A DNA stretch of 64,000 nucleotides from Gammaproteobacteria bacterium 45_16_T64 (GTDB taxonomy: Bacteria > Pseudomonadota > Gammaproteobacteria > Pseudomonadales > Ketobacteraceae). The DNA lies in contig MABD01000041.1 of the NCBI GenBank assembly GCA_002162955.1, positions 1-64,000 on the forward strand, given 5' to 3'. Shown piece after piece: positions 18,070-26,537 of the stretch. Numbering within the stretch: position 1 is the stretch's first letter; each line of letters starts with the position of its first letter. The notes below the pieces were generated by a model that worked only from the letters and a program-made list of their open reading frames with translations, did not search any database and was not told the origin of the DNA. Position numbers and translations under genes: made by a program.

Positions 18070-18084
18070 CGGCACAAATAATGC
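18069..18084 (+). promoter_or_regulatory. Sigma-54-like promoter of the PEP-CTERM gene
   Basis: The element tcGGCACaaataatGC has the invariant GG (18071-18072) and GC (18083-18084) separated by exactly 10 bases, as in -24/-12 promoters, with CAC and TGC also conserved. Transcription would start near 18096, leaving a leader of about 33 bases. PEP-CTERM genes are known to be RpoN/PrsK-PrsR regulated in some bacteria. Confidence 0.55.
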
Positions 18085-18128
18085 TTGATATTATTTTTAA
18101 ATAAACGATCGAGCCAAGGGATATATCA

Positions 18129-18683
18129 ATGAAAAATAGAATTCTTATATTAGCGGCACTATTAACAGCAGCCTATTCAAATATCGCTTCCGCTACACCT
18201 ATAGTAACTTATACAGCATCAGGATCTGAGGGGAATTATGTTCTTGATTTTACAGTTGAAAATACTATCGACCCATCATACAACCAGTCTTTGTACTTTT
18301 TTGGGGTCAATTTACTAGATACAAACCAAGGCGGCCCTCAAGGCTGGAATGATTGGGGTGGCACATGGAATAATACTGGATACGGTGGAAGCGCTATTAA
18401 CTACCAGTCAACGTGGATAACCAGTAACGGCGCTCAATATGCAATTGATTCTGGTGAAAGTTTATCAGGTTTCACTGTTTCCTCAGCTGTTTTACCAGGA
18501 GACATTAGCTTCTATACTTTTGGTACAGGCGATAATTATTATGAAAGCGACGCGTTTTATCAGGGTTGGAACCCAGGATTTGAGGGTGCTGTTAATGGTT
18601 CAACTTCGATTTCAGAGCCCGCAACACTGGCATTGTTTGGACTTGGTTTAGCAGGTTTAGGATTCTCACGAAAGAGAAAGTAA
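18129..18683 (+). CDS. PEP-CTERM sorting domain protein
   Basis: A 184-residue secreted protein with an N-terminal signal peptide ending near ASA (residue 22), a central region rich in Gly, Asn, Tyr and Trp, and a C-terminal sorting signal: SEPATLALFGLGLAGLGF followed by RKRK. Such tails are processed by an exosortase (EpsH type), usually in bacteria making extracellular polysaccharide and biofilm. No exosortase is in the window. AAGGG lies nine bases upstream of the ATG. A terminator follows. Confidence 0.88.
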   Translation: MKNRILILAALLTAAYSNIASATPIVTYTASGSEGNYVLDFTVENTIDPSYNQSLYFFGVNLLDTNQGGPQGWNDWGGTWNNTGYGGSAINYQSTWITSNGAQYAIDSGESLSGFTVSSAVLPGDISFYTFGTGDNYYESDAFYQGWNPGFEGAVNGSTSISEPATLALFGLGLAGLGFSRKRK

Positions 18684-18708
18684 TCCACTGAAAAATTTCA
18701 GACTATTT

Positions 18709-18745
18709 GTAAAGATAACCCCGATTTAATCGGGGCTATCTTTAC
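18709..18745 (+). terminator. Terminator after the PEP-CTERM gene
   Basis: A long near-perfect hairpin (gtaaagata and ccccgat arms, one mismatch) centred at about 18727, 26 bases after the stop. It lacks a strong T-run and is nearly symmetrical, so it may act in both directions. Confidence 0.75.
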
Positions 18746-18936
18746 TTAATCGAATAGCCAACGAATACTTGGCATATTCGAGCTAGTTCCTTCTTATCAC
18801 TATTGGTATCTTACAGTGTCGCATCCGTGTATTTTCAAAAGGATATACTAGCGATAGATTTTTTGCGATAAAGGTGGCAATGCGAAGTACGTAAAAGAAC
18901 GGATTAAGACGTCCTCATATTGGCTCAGCGCTTGTT

Positions 18937-19390
18937 TTATTCAGGTAACTCAGAGACCAAATGCCCAATGAAGGCACTGAAGCTATCAAAACGTTTGTCA
19001 AAACCAACACTGTGGTCCCAGCAATAAACAGGATAGCTTTCATCTGACTCATCAATGGCATAAAACTCTTCCTTATCTGAAGAATTGGCTTCTTGTAATA
19101 TGCCCTCTTCATCCGATGTATTTGCTTGCATGATAGCGACAGGTACAAAGTTATCTGGCCAAGCGTCCCCCATCCATCCTCTAAAATTTGGGTAAAAACT
19201 AATTACCGCCGTAAGCTTGTGTGCAGGTGCAAAAACAATCGGTACCTTTAAGTAGAGGTCTGGAGAAAAAAACCTCGATATCTTTCTAGATTATGTTCAT
19301 CTAAGAATTTTGCGTCTCTTCCTTTACAGGAATTTCAATTAGCTGTTCTTTCATTCTTTGTGCAATTTCAGGAGGAAAATGACTAAACAT
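18937..19390 (-). pseudogene. Broken SMI1/KNR4 (SUKH) family gene
   Basis: The final 78 codons are open and end with YPVYCWDHSVGF and FDSFSAFIGHLVSE, the typical C-terminal pattern of SMI1/KNR4 proteins. Reading upstream, the matching protein continues in two other frames back to the ATG at 19390 (MFSHFPPEIAQRMKEQL). One shift lies at about 19300-19330, the second at an A7 run (19266-19272 on the plus strand; adding one base restores RGFFSPDLYLKVPIVF). Restored, it would encode about 150 residues. SUKH proteins are often immunity proteins of toxin systems. A sequencing error at the homopolymer could explain one of the two shifts but probably not both. Confidence 0.65.
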
Positions 19391-19482
19391 AATTTTCCTT
19401 TGATGTTTTTTGTTCTCTATAGCTGAAAAGGTATCGATGCATAAGTATATAACTCAGTCCAATTTGTGGAGTAAAGTGTATA

Positions 19483-19899
19483 TTACATATTAAATTTATG
19501 GCCAATTAGAAATTTCTTTAGCTCATGAAACTGACTGTCACGTAACACCGAGCGGATGATATGGACATTTTTTCCATCCTGTTGGATCCCAATATTCCAT
19601 CCAATTTCATTGACTTGAAATGGCCTATCAAGACTTACCGTTTTTCTGGGGAATATCACCCAAGGGGGGCTGATCAATTGATCGTCACACAAAGTGACAT
19701 GGGGGTATTTAATGCGCTCATAAACAATCCCGCACAAAATTACAAATAGCCCTCCCATAAGAAAAGACAATACATAATTCCCTATGTTAAGGGGCCCTTC
19801 AAGGAATACGTAGGGATACATACAAAGGTTACCCACCAACAATCCAAACATTGCCACCATACAGATATGTACCTGACTCGCCCAATACTCCGTACGCAT
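19483..19899 (-). CDS. Small membrane protein with PH-like outer part
   Basis: A 138-residue protein with two hydrophobic helices (about residues 8-30 and 40-60) followed by about 75 residues of beta-rich sequence (YERIKYPHVTLCDDQLISPP...VSLDRPFQVNEIGWNIG) ending in a short helix. The layout resembles bacterial PH-domain membrane proteins, but I recognise no family with certainty. A protein of similar layout is encoded at 34521-34925. It lies in a run of unrelated small minus-strand genes. Confidence 0.55.
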   Translation of the reverse strand: MRTEYWASQVHICMVAMFGLLVGNLCMYPYVFLEGPLNIGNYVLSFLMGGLFVILCGIVYERIKYPHVTLCDDQLISPPWVIFPRKTVSLDRPFQVNEIGWNIGIQQDGKNVHIIRSVLRDSQFHELKKFLIGHKFNM

Positions 19900-20114
19900 G
19901 ATACCCTCTGATTAGATTAAGACTCTAACACTGGTGCAGTTTAGTGCGCCCAAGTGCCAAAGACTCAATGCCAAAATCCGCCTTATCGGTACCTTCCCCC
20001 AAATATTCGAAGTGAAATAAACAAATAAGGTAGGCCAATAGCTCTGGCCGGTCTTAAAAACTAATTTCTACTTTTCCAATGACTAAAAATACATGAACCA
20101 TAAAAATTTAGAAT

Positions 20115-20522
20115 CTATCCCAGTAAAGACTTATCACTTCGATCATCCCAACACATTGAACTGATCAACCACTTTCCATTGATTTCTATCAATTGAAATA
20201 GATTAATGCCAAACCGTGTATGCAATCCGTTTTTTCCCTCAAAAGTAACTTTATACTCCGAACTTATTTGAGCAACCCCTCCGAAAGTACTGACATTATT
20301 CGACAATTCTGTCTCTTCAATCGAAACGATATTGCCGTTATCAACATTGGTATTCAACATGAATATATAGTCAGATACGGACATGATAACCGGTGAATTT
20401 CCTTTGTTATTAACGAAAAGGCCTTTTTCGATGAAACAAGGCGGTAGCGTATCAAAATTTGGCTTACTTCCCTTTGAAAAGGATATTCCTTTGTACACTA
20501 TTGACGGTATATCTTTAAGCAT
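20115..20522 (-). CDS. Hypothetical protein, possible NTF2-like fold
   Basis: A 135-residue protein without a signal peptide. The alternating strands in the second half, ending FGINLFQLIEINGKWLISSMCWDDRS, resemble the closing strands of NTF2-like (SnoaL/DUF4440) domains, where a similar KW-I-SM-W-D pattern is common. No catalytic role can be proposed. AGGA lies about five bases upstream of the ATG. It is 21 bp downstream of the next minus-strand gene, so the two may be co-transcribed. Confidence 0.55.
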   Translation of the reverse strand: MLKDIPSIVYKGISFSKGSKPNFDTLPPCFIEKGLFVNNKGNSPVIMSVSDYIFMLNTNVDNGNIVSIEETELSNNVSTFGGVAQISSEYKVTFEGKNGLHTRFGINLFQLIEINGKWLISSMCWDDRSDKSLLG

Positions 20523-20543
20523 CTCTCTTCCTTGTGTCCTTAT

Positions 20544-20876
20544 TTACCATTGAACAAGTATATCGTTAACTTTAAGGGATTCTCTATCAAACCCAACAGC
20601 CCAGAATACCTCATCATCACTCTTACTATATTTGACTTTCCAAAGGCTCAATTTTGAGTCTTTTCTCACCAAACAATCAATAAGCATAATACTAATAAGT
20701 TCTCCCATGACACTATCAAGATCACGACACATGTCTAGATACATATCTTCTGTAATATGCCCATCGTCATCCGCCTCTTGCGGCGGCATGGATATTTCTT
20801 GAAGAAGGCTATAGCTCTTTCCATCATGTAGCCTAATAACCTGTTCGGCCACATTTCTTTCTTTATCTTGAATCAT
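20544..20876 (-). CDS. Hypothetical small acidic protein
   Basis: A protein of 110 residues starting MIQDKERNVAEQVIRLHDGK if translation begins at the ATG at 20876, which has AAAAGGA five bases upstream; the longer frame to 20912 lacks this. It is rich in Asp and Glu and has no signal or membrane segment. I do not recognise a family. Its size, acidity and setting are like those of immunity or antitoxin-type proteins, but nothing shows this directly. Confidence 0.5.
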   Translation of the reverse strand: MIQDKERNVAEQVIRLHDGKSYSLLQEISMPPQEADDDGHITEDMYLDMCRDLDSVMGELISIMLIDCLVRKDSKLSLWKVKYSKSDDEVFWAVGFDRESLKVNDILVQW

Positions 20877-20930
20877 AAAATTCCTTTTGCAATATCGATA
20901 ACAAATTATCACCGCACTATATATAGTGCA

Positions 20931-21341
20931 CTATATTTCTTTTGCCATATAGTAAAGCGTAAAACCGTCGGCATATCCGTGAACGGTGGCAATGTTCTCG
21001 TAATCCAATCTTGTATATAACGCTACTGCTTTTTCATTTAGCGTATTGAGCTGAATCCTTTTACAACCACACAGCTGGGCGCGAGCAACCACCACCTCGT
21101 GAATTGCGGTACCATACCCTCTTGATCGTAAGCTCTCTAACACCCATAGATTATCTAAATAGAATTGGGAGAGATGTACCCTGCCAGTGGCTCCACCGAT
21201 TATCTTATTCTCACTAGTTGCGTGAAAAGCCCATTTTGTGGGCATAACACCACCCACTTGGCTCAGCCCATATTCCAGCACACCGTCCTCGATCGGCTTA
21301 GATTCTTCGGCGGTTGGATCTTCAATCGTCGTTATCATCAT
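20931..21341 (-). CDS. GNAT-family N-acetyltransferase
   Basis: A 136-residue acetyltransferase with the acetyl-CoA binding motif A visible as LRSRGYGTAIHEVVVARAQLCG (R-x-x-G-x-G/A pattern) near residues 70-90, preceded by the strand IIGGATGRVHLSQFYLDNLWV and followed by RIQLNTLNEKAVALYTRLDYENI, the usual motif B. The substrate is unknown; small GNATs of this kind acetylate drugs, amino groups or proteins. Confidence 0.82.
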   Translation of the reverse strand: MMITTIEDPTAEESKPIEDGVLEYGLSQVGGVMPTKWAFHATSENKIIGGATGRVHLSQFYLDNLWVLESLRSRGYGTAIHEVVVARAQLCGCKRIQLNTLNEKAVALYTRLDYENIATVHGYADGFTLYYMAKEI

Positions 21342-21355
21342 GAAAGCAAGTACCG

Positions 21356-21742
21356 TTACCTTGTTGCGCTTTTTCTCATCAAGCGCAACATGGCAGCTTC
21401 ATACTTATCTATCTTGATACTGCCAAAGTGAGTAGACTCAATCTCCAATTTTTGCTGCGCTCTAACCGAGGCCTCAAACAATTCAAGCTCTCGTTCATCG
21501 AGTTCCGCCCAATATCCATCCCTATTGGAGTCGATCTTACATTTTCTAGGCAGTGTCTCTTCTATGAGTATCGAGCCATCAGAATAGAATTTATTATCAT
21601 AGATACAACCATTAATTTTCCCCCTATCGATAACCAACTCCCATGGAAACCCCTGTGCTTCTACCTTTTTGTCCTTACTTAGGTTATCACCCGCAACTAC
21701 ACTAGTTGAAAACACTAGAAATAAAATAACGATCATTCTCAT
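21356..21742 (-). CDS. Secreted DUF1496-like protein
   Basis: A 128-residue protein with a signal peptide (MRMIVILFLVFSTSVVAG, cleavage near residue 17). The core NGCIYDNKFYSDGSILIEE...RKC resembles the short DUF1496 motif, in which two Cys flank a YSxG turn. Cys are spaced 21 residues apart and could form a disulfide in the periplasm. The acidic/basic helical C-terminus (ELDERELELFEASVRAQQ) is not part of that family. No function is known. Confidence 0.5.
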   Translation of the reverse strand: MRMIVILFLVFSTSVVAGDNLSKDKKVEAQGFPWELVIDRGKINGCIYDNKFYSDGSILIEETLPRKCKIDSNRDGYWAELDERELELFEASVRAQQKLEIESTHFGSIKIDKYEAAMLRLMRKSATR

Positions 21743-21916
21743 AGTATTACTCCCTGTCTATGTCGGTATAGGTATGACTCTATACCAAAATGCGATATTT
21801 TTTAATTGGTTTATTTCCAATATACTCTTAAGGTTATTTTAGTAATGGAACCTGCCCGTTACATATTTTGATACAATTTTCTTCCTTGTACTACTCATTT
21901 GTTTCAATGGAGTCTC

Positions 21917-22420
21917 ATGAACACAACAGCACCAGCTCGCCCCTTTAAGGTTTTAGGTATTCAACAAATCGCCATCGGTGGCCTTTCTAAAGACAAACTC
22001 AAAACACTTTGGGTTGATATGTTAGGTTTGGAGGTCACAGGAACCTTTGCATCAGAAAGCGAAAACGTAGATGAGGATATCTGCGCTATAGGAGAAGGGC
22101 CTTTCAAAGTAGAAGTGGATTTGATGCAGCCATTAGACCCGGAGAAAAAACCCGCTGTACACGCAACGCCATTAAACCATATTGGCCTATGGATAGACGA
22201 CCTAGCCACCGCGGTGGAATGGCTAACCGCCCAAGGCGTACGGTTTGCCCCTGGAGGTATTCGTAAAGGTGCAGCTGGGTTCGATGTTACATTCTTACAC
22301 CCGAAATCTAACGACGAATTCCCCATTGCAGGTGAAGGTGTTTTGATCGAATTAGTGCAAGCACCGCAAGAGGTAGTTGAGGCATTTAGTAAACTCGCAG
22401 CAACAAGCCTAGCGGGATAA
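21917..22420 (+). CDS. VOC (glyoxalase/epimerase) superfamily protein
   Basis: A 167-residue vicinal-oxygen-chelate protein with two beta-alpha-beta-beta-beta modules ([26 protein letters not shown] and [23 protein letters not shown]). The second module keeps the metal His (NHIGL) and a late Glu (VLIELVQ), while the first expected His is Gln (IQQIAIG), so the metal site is altered. Methylmalonyl-CoA epimerase or glyoxalase-like activity is possible but unproven. The ATG at 21917 has GGAG five bases upstream. It converges with the TetR gene, only 2 bp apart. Confidence 0.75.
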   Translation: MNTTAPARPFKVLGIQQIAIGGLSKDKLKTLWVDMLGLEVTGTFASESENVDEDICAIGEGPFKVEVDLMQPLDPEKKPAVHATPLNHIGLWIDDLATAVEWLTAQGVRFAPGGIRKGAAGFDVTFLHPKSNDEFPIAGEGVLIELVQAPQEVVEAFSKLAATSLAG

Positions 22421-22422
22421 GA

Positions 22423-23061
22423 TTAAACACCAATACCATCCACCAGCATTCGTAACACAGCATCCGCCATGCGTTTTTGCATGGCTTTATCGTCAGGAGA
22501 ACGTAAAAAACTCAGTGCCGATGCCATGATTAACCCCACAATGACATGCCCCGTCGCCTCTGCATCAAGGTCTTCCCTGAAAAACCCAAGTTTCACACCA
22601 TGCTCCATGTAGGCAGACACCAATTTTGCGGCCCAATCAAAAAAGCCCATGATGCGTTGCGTCATTTCGGGGTCGATGGATGTTGCCTCTAGCAATATTA
22701 AGCGCGCTGCATTTGGGTTATCCATCACGATATTGGCGAGCTGCTTGCTAATACGCTCACATTGCTCTCGATAATCGTCTAGAGAGTTTACTGCTCCCGG
22801 TGCATTCTCATTCAGCAGGGTACCTGCGATCTTGCTAGACACATCATCAATGACATGGTCAAGAATATCGCGCTTGTTTTTGAAATGGCGATAGAAAGTA
22901 CCATGCCCTATACCCAATCGCTTAGCGATATCCGAGATCGACGTTTGATGGTAGCCGCGCTCAGAAAACTCAGCAGAGGCAGTGTCTATTATGTCGGTAC
23001 GGAGCTGAATTTTCTGTCGCTCCGCCCGTGAAAGGCTCTTTTTCTCATTCATGAGGCACAT
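22423..23061 (-). CDS. TetR-family transcriptional regulator
   Basis: A 212-residue repressor with the N-terminal TetR helix-turn-helix (IIDTASAEFSERGYHQTSISDIAKRLGIGHGTFYRHFKNK) and an all-helical ligand domain. It is divergent from a monooxygenase-SDR-esterase operon, and two inverted repeats lie in the 140-bp gap, so it probably controls that operon and itself, released by a ketone, ester or acyl-CoA ligand (inference). GGGG precedes the ATG at 23061; the ATG at 23052 is an alternative. Confidence 0.9.
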   Translation of the reverse strand: MCLMNEKKSLSRAERQKIQLRTDIIDTASAEFSERGYHQTSISDIAKRLGIGHGTFYRHFKNKRDILDHVIDDVSSKIAGTLLNENAPGAVNSLDDYREQCERISKQLANIVMDNPNAARLILLEATSIDPEMTQRIMGFFDWAAKLVSAYMEHGVKLGFFREDLDAEATGHVIVGLIMASALSFLRSPDDKAMQKRMADAVLRMLVDGIGV

Positions 23062-23091
23062 TCTACCCCATTGATTTCTTTATGTAATGTT

Positions 23092-23124
23092 AATGTTGTG
23101 ACATTTAATACCGAATGTGACATT
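23092..23124. promoter_or_regulatory. Candidate TetR operator pair
   Basis: Two inverted repeats built from the same half-site stand in the divergent region: AATGT-N4-ACATT (23092-23105) and AATGT-G-ACATT (23114-23124). Their centres are about 20.5 bp apart, two helical turns. TGTGACATT is also repeated directly at a 19-bp step. The position suits control by the adjacent TetR gene. Confidence 0.45.
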
Positions 23125-23201
23125 GCATTCCGATAATGACGCGTATAGTCTATTTGATAAATATTGATCATTAGATAGACAACAGCATAAGAGGGCTTCA
23201 A

Positions 23202-24680
23202 ATGAAAAAGAGCGGACAGCAATATGATGTGATCGTCGTCGGGGCAGGTTTTTCTGGGATTGGTGCAGCCATCAAGCTGCAAGAAGCGGGAATCAGTAAC
23301 TTTTTGGTACTGGAAAAAGCCAACGAAATCGGCGGGGTATGGCGGGACAACACCTATCCTGGCTGCGCTTGTGATATACCCTCCTCTCTCTATTCTTATT
23401 CTTTTGCTCCTAACCCGAAATGGAGTCGAGTGTTTGCAGAACAAAAAGAAATTAAGAACTACCTGTTTGATGTCGCGGACCAGCACAATGTTCGGGGCTG
23501 CGTACGACTAAACCATGAGATGCTGGGGGCCGAGTGGGATAACGATAAACTCTGCTGGGTCGTTAACACTAACCAAGGTGACTTCACCAGCCGATTCGTC
23601 ATTTTTGCCTGCGGCCCCCTCCATAAACCCATTATGCCCAGCATTCCCGGTATCGACTCGTTCACCGGTTCTATATTCCATTCCTCTCGCTGGAATCATG
23701 ATGTTGACCTTTCCAATAAACACGTAGCGGTAATTGGTACGGGGGCTTCTGCGATTCAATTTGTCCCTAAGATTCAACCAACGGTAAAAGAGCTTATCGT
23801 TTTTCAGCGTACCGCCCATTGGGTGCTGCCAAAGTTTGATCGTAAAATGCCGTGGCTTATACGGGAGGTATTCAAGTCATTACCACAAATGCAGAAGATT
23901 ATGCGCGGTGGGCTATACAGCGCACTTGAAAGCATTAATGGAGGCCTACGCTTCCCTCGTGCGATAAAACAGTTGCAATATTTGGCTCGCCGTAACATTC
24001 ATCGCGCGGTAAAAGATCCAAAAATGCGCGAACAATTAACGCCGGATTATGTGATTGGTTGTAAGCGCATTCTTCAATCTAATGATTGGTACCCAGCGTT
24101 GGCGAAAAGCAATGTAAAGATGGTCTTTGGCGGAGCGACTTCTATTGATGGAGATACCATTAGTGGACTTTCCGATAATGGTCAGCTAAGCAAGCACAAA
24201 GTGGATGCTATTATTTTTGGTACGGGGTTTGAAGTAAGCAACCCTCCTATTGCCAAGATCATTCAAGGTAAAAATGGAAAAACCATGGCTGAGAACTGGG
24301 CCGGTAGCCCTGAAGGTTACCTGGGAACGATGGTGGATGGATGTCCCAATGCGTTTTTGATGTTTGGCCCCAATCTAGCGGTTAGCTCTTCGGCCTTTAT
24401 TATTATAGAAGCACAGCTGACCTATATTATTGATGCACTAAAAAAAGCACGTACGAATAATCTAGCGACCATAGAAGTGAACCCCGAAAAAAGTGCAGTA
24501 TTTAACGAAAAATTACAAGATGCATTAAAAGATAGTGTATGGGATGTAGGGGGATGCACCAGTTATTTTATCGATGAATCTGGACGCAATAGTACAGTGT
24601 GGCCATGGACAACGTTTTCCATGCGAGAACGCATGAGCCAATTTAATCTCCATGAATATATTCTTACTCCACGCGTGTAA
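23202..24680 (+). CDS. Baeyer-Villiger-type flavin monooxygenase
   Basis: A 492-residue FAD/NADPH monooxygenase. It has GAGFSGIG (residues 14-21), VWRDNTYPGCACD, the Baeyer-Villiger fingerprint FTGSIFHSSRW (154-164) and the second nucleotide motif GTGASA. It should convert a ketone to an ester or lactone. AGAGGG lies seven bases before the ATG. It heads an operon with an SDR and an HSL-type esterase, the logical steps before and after it. It is related to the monooxygenase at 13039-14538, but the two differ throughout and are not a recent duplication. Confidence 0.9.
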   Translation: MKKSGQQYDVIVVGAGFSGIGAAIKLQEAGISNFLVLEKANEIGGVWRDNTYPGCACDIPSSLYSYSFAPNPKWSRVFAEQKEIKNYLFDVADQHNVRGCVRLNHEMLGAEWDNDKLCWVVNTNQGDFTSRFVIFACGPLHKPIMPSIPGIDSFTGSIFHSSRWNHDVDLSNKHVAVIGTGASAIQFVPKIQPTVKELIVFQRTAHWVLPKFDRKMPWLIREVFKSLPQMQKIMRGGLYSALESINGGLRFPRAIKQLQYLARRNIHRAVKDPKMREQLTPDYVIGCKRILQSNDWYPALAKSNVKMVFGGATSIDGDTISGLSDNGQLSKHKVDAIIFGTGFEVSNPPIAKIIQGKNGKTMAENWAGSPEGYLGTMVDGCPNAFLMFGPNLAVSSSAFIIIEAQLTYIIDALKKARTNNLATIEVNPEKSAVFNEKLQDALKDSVWDVGGCTSYFIDESGRNSTVWPWTTFSMRERMSQFNLHEYILTPRV

Positions 24681-24738
24681 ATAGAAAATACCATTAACAA
24701 GAATAATTAGTAAAAACAATCAACATAAAGGTGACCCT

Positions 24739-25587
24739 ATGTTTACAACAAAATCTGTAGAAATTAAAGGCAGTGTCGTGGCAATTACCGGTGGTGCTAG
24801 AGGTATTGGTTTGGCCATTGCAAAAGCATTGATTGCTGAAGGTGCCAGAGTCTCAATTGGTGATATTGATGCTGATCTTGTCAACACAACTGCCGCGGAA
24901 ACCGGGGCATATGGTTGCCATTTGGATGTTCGTGAAAGAGCATCCTTTGCTGACTTTATCCAGTCTACCGAAATCGCACTCGGCGCCGTGGATATTATGA
25001 TAAATAACGCTGGCATTATGCCTATGGGATCTTTTTTAAACGTCGACCCCGATCTGAGCGATACGCAAATTGATATTAACTTACGCGGTGTCATTCACGG
25101 CATGCAATTAACCTTACCCGGAATGCTGACGCGCGAACGTGGGCATATTATCAATATCGCCTCATTAGCCGGTCTCTTTGCCATTCCCGGTGCAGCAGTC
25201 TACAGTGCGACAAAATACGCCGTCGTTGGCCTTACCGAAACGGTCGCTGCTGAATATCGTGATAGCGCCGTCAATTTTACAACCATTATGCCGACTATTG
25301 TCAGTACAGAATTGTCATCTGGATCAACTGATGCAGGCGCAGGCATACCGAACATCACACCAGAAATTGTTGCTGCGAATGTCGTTAATAGTATTAAGCG
25401 GCCGAAATTACATGTTACCATACCAGAATATATGGAAGCCGCTCATTCAATTTATAACCTCTTACCTCGGTGGGCAACAGAGAGGGGTCGACGTCTGTTC
25501 GGAGACGATCGCATACTGAAAAAATGGGATAATAAAGCCCACGCCGGTTATTCCCAACGTATAGCATCACTTACAGACGACAAATAA
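24739..25587 (+). CDS. Short-chain dehydrogenase/reductase (SDR)
   Basis: A 282-residue SDR with TGGARGIG, Asp in IGDID at the end of the second strand (suggesting NAD), INNAGIM, the catalytic Ser in NIASLAG and YSATK. In this operon it most likely oxidises a secondary alcohol to the ketone used by the upstream monooxygenase (inference). GGTGA stands six bases before the ATG. The gene is 58 bp after the monooxygenase and 5-11 bp before the esterase gene. Confidence 0.88.
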   Translation: MFTTKSVEIKGSVVAITGGARGIGLAIAKALIAEGARVSIGDIDADLVNTTAAETGAYGCHLDVRERASFADFIQSTEIALGAVDIMINNAGIMPMGSFLNVDPDLSDTQIDINLRGVIHGMQLTLPGMLTRERGHIINIASLAGLFAIPGAAVYSATKYAVVGLTETVAAEYRDSAVNFTTIMPTIVSTELSSGSTDAGAGIPNITPEIVAANVVNSIKRPKLHVTIPEYMEAAHSIYNLLPRWATERGRRLFGDDRILKKWDNKAHAGYSQRIASLTDDK

Positions 25588-25598
25588 AAGGAATGAAT

Positions 25599-26516
25599 AT
25601 GGATCACATTACCCACCCCATTTTGCGAACAAGTTTGCGCCTGATATTTAAATTACCCAGTTCTCTTCCTTTGCCAGCGCCAATGCTACGACAAGCAATG
25701 GAAATAAGTGCTCAATTTTTTAAAACACGACCCGAAGTTCAGATAGAAAAATGCCTCATCGGGGGGGTTCCAGCAGAACGCATTAGCACAGAAACAGCAC
25801 ATAAAAAAATCATAATTCATCTTCATGGTGGTGCATTTTTTGCGGGCTCGGCAAAAACCCATCGCGCATTAGCAAGTGAGATTAGTGCTCGGACTGATTT
25901 CACAGTCTATACGCTGAATTATCGACTGGCTCCTGAACACCCTTATCCTGCTGCGCTTAACGATGCGATGGCAGCGTATAAGGCGCTAATAGGTCAAGGA
26001 GTTAATGCAAAGGACATCATTATTGGTAGCGACTCGGGCGGTTGCGCACACGCGTTATCTCTGGCAATTTCCTTAAGAGATCAGCAGTTACCGCTACCTG
26101 CAGGGCTATTTATGATATCGCCCTTCCTCGATCTTTCACTCAGTAATCCATCGGTGAATAGCAATAAGCAACGTGACCCTATGGTGACAGCCTACGCGTT
26201 ACGCAGAGGCGCCGATGGATACCGTGGAAATTTATCCGCGAAGGATTCACGCGTATCCCCACTGTTTGCCAATCTCAAAGGGTTACCACCGACCCTTGTA
26301 CAAATGGGTAAGGACGAAATTCTACTGGATGATGCGTTGATCTTCGAGCGGTTAGCTAAACAAGCAGGAATGAAAATTAATAACCAAATCTATGATGGCA
26401 TGTGGCATAACTTTCAGATGTTTAGTGCAATGTCCAAGACAGCTAAGAGAGCACTGGATGAAATTGCCGATTTTATTGCACTACTGGGCCAATCAGACGG
26501 CATAGTACATCATTAA
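25599..26516 (+). CDS. HSL-family alpha/beta hydrolase (esterase)
   Basis: An esterase of the hormone-sensitive-lipase type. The oxyanion loop is HLHGGAFFAG (HGG[G/A]), the nucleophile elbow is GSDSGG (usual form GDSAGG), with a late Asp in MGKDEILLDDA and His in GMWHNF. It would hydrolyse the ester made by the monooxygenase two genes upstream, giving an alcohol and an acid (inference). The ATG at 25599 has AAAAGGA six bases upstream; an ATG at 25593 is directly after that site and less likely. Confidence 0.85.
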   Translation: MDHITHPILRTSLRLIFKLPSSLPLPAPMLRQAMEISAQFFKTRPEVQIEKCLIGGVPAERISTETAHKKIIIHLHGGAFFAGSAKTHRALASEISARTDFTVYTLNYRLAPEHPYPAALNDAMAAYKALIGQGVNAKDIIIGSDSGGCAHALSLAISLRDQQLPLPAGLFMISPFLDLSLSNPSVNSNKQRDPMVTAYALRRGADGYRGNLSAKDSRVSPLFANLKGLPPTLVQMGKDEILLDDALIFERLAKQAGMKINNQIYDGMWHNFQMFSAMSKTAKRALDEIADFIALLGQSDGIVHH

Positions 26517-26537
26517 ATTTCATTAGGTTAGGGGCAC

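Noticed and set aside
18937-21742. Gene-cassette array of a chromosomal integron
   Set aside because: All genes point the same way and are small, but I found no attC-type imperfect palindromes between them and no integrase gene.
13039-24680. Recent duplication of the two monooxygenase genes
   Set aside because: They share motifs but differ throughout in sequence and have different neighbours.
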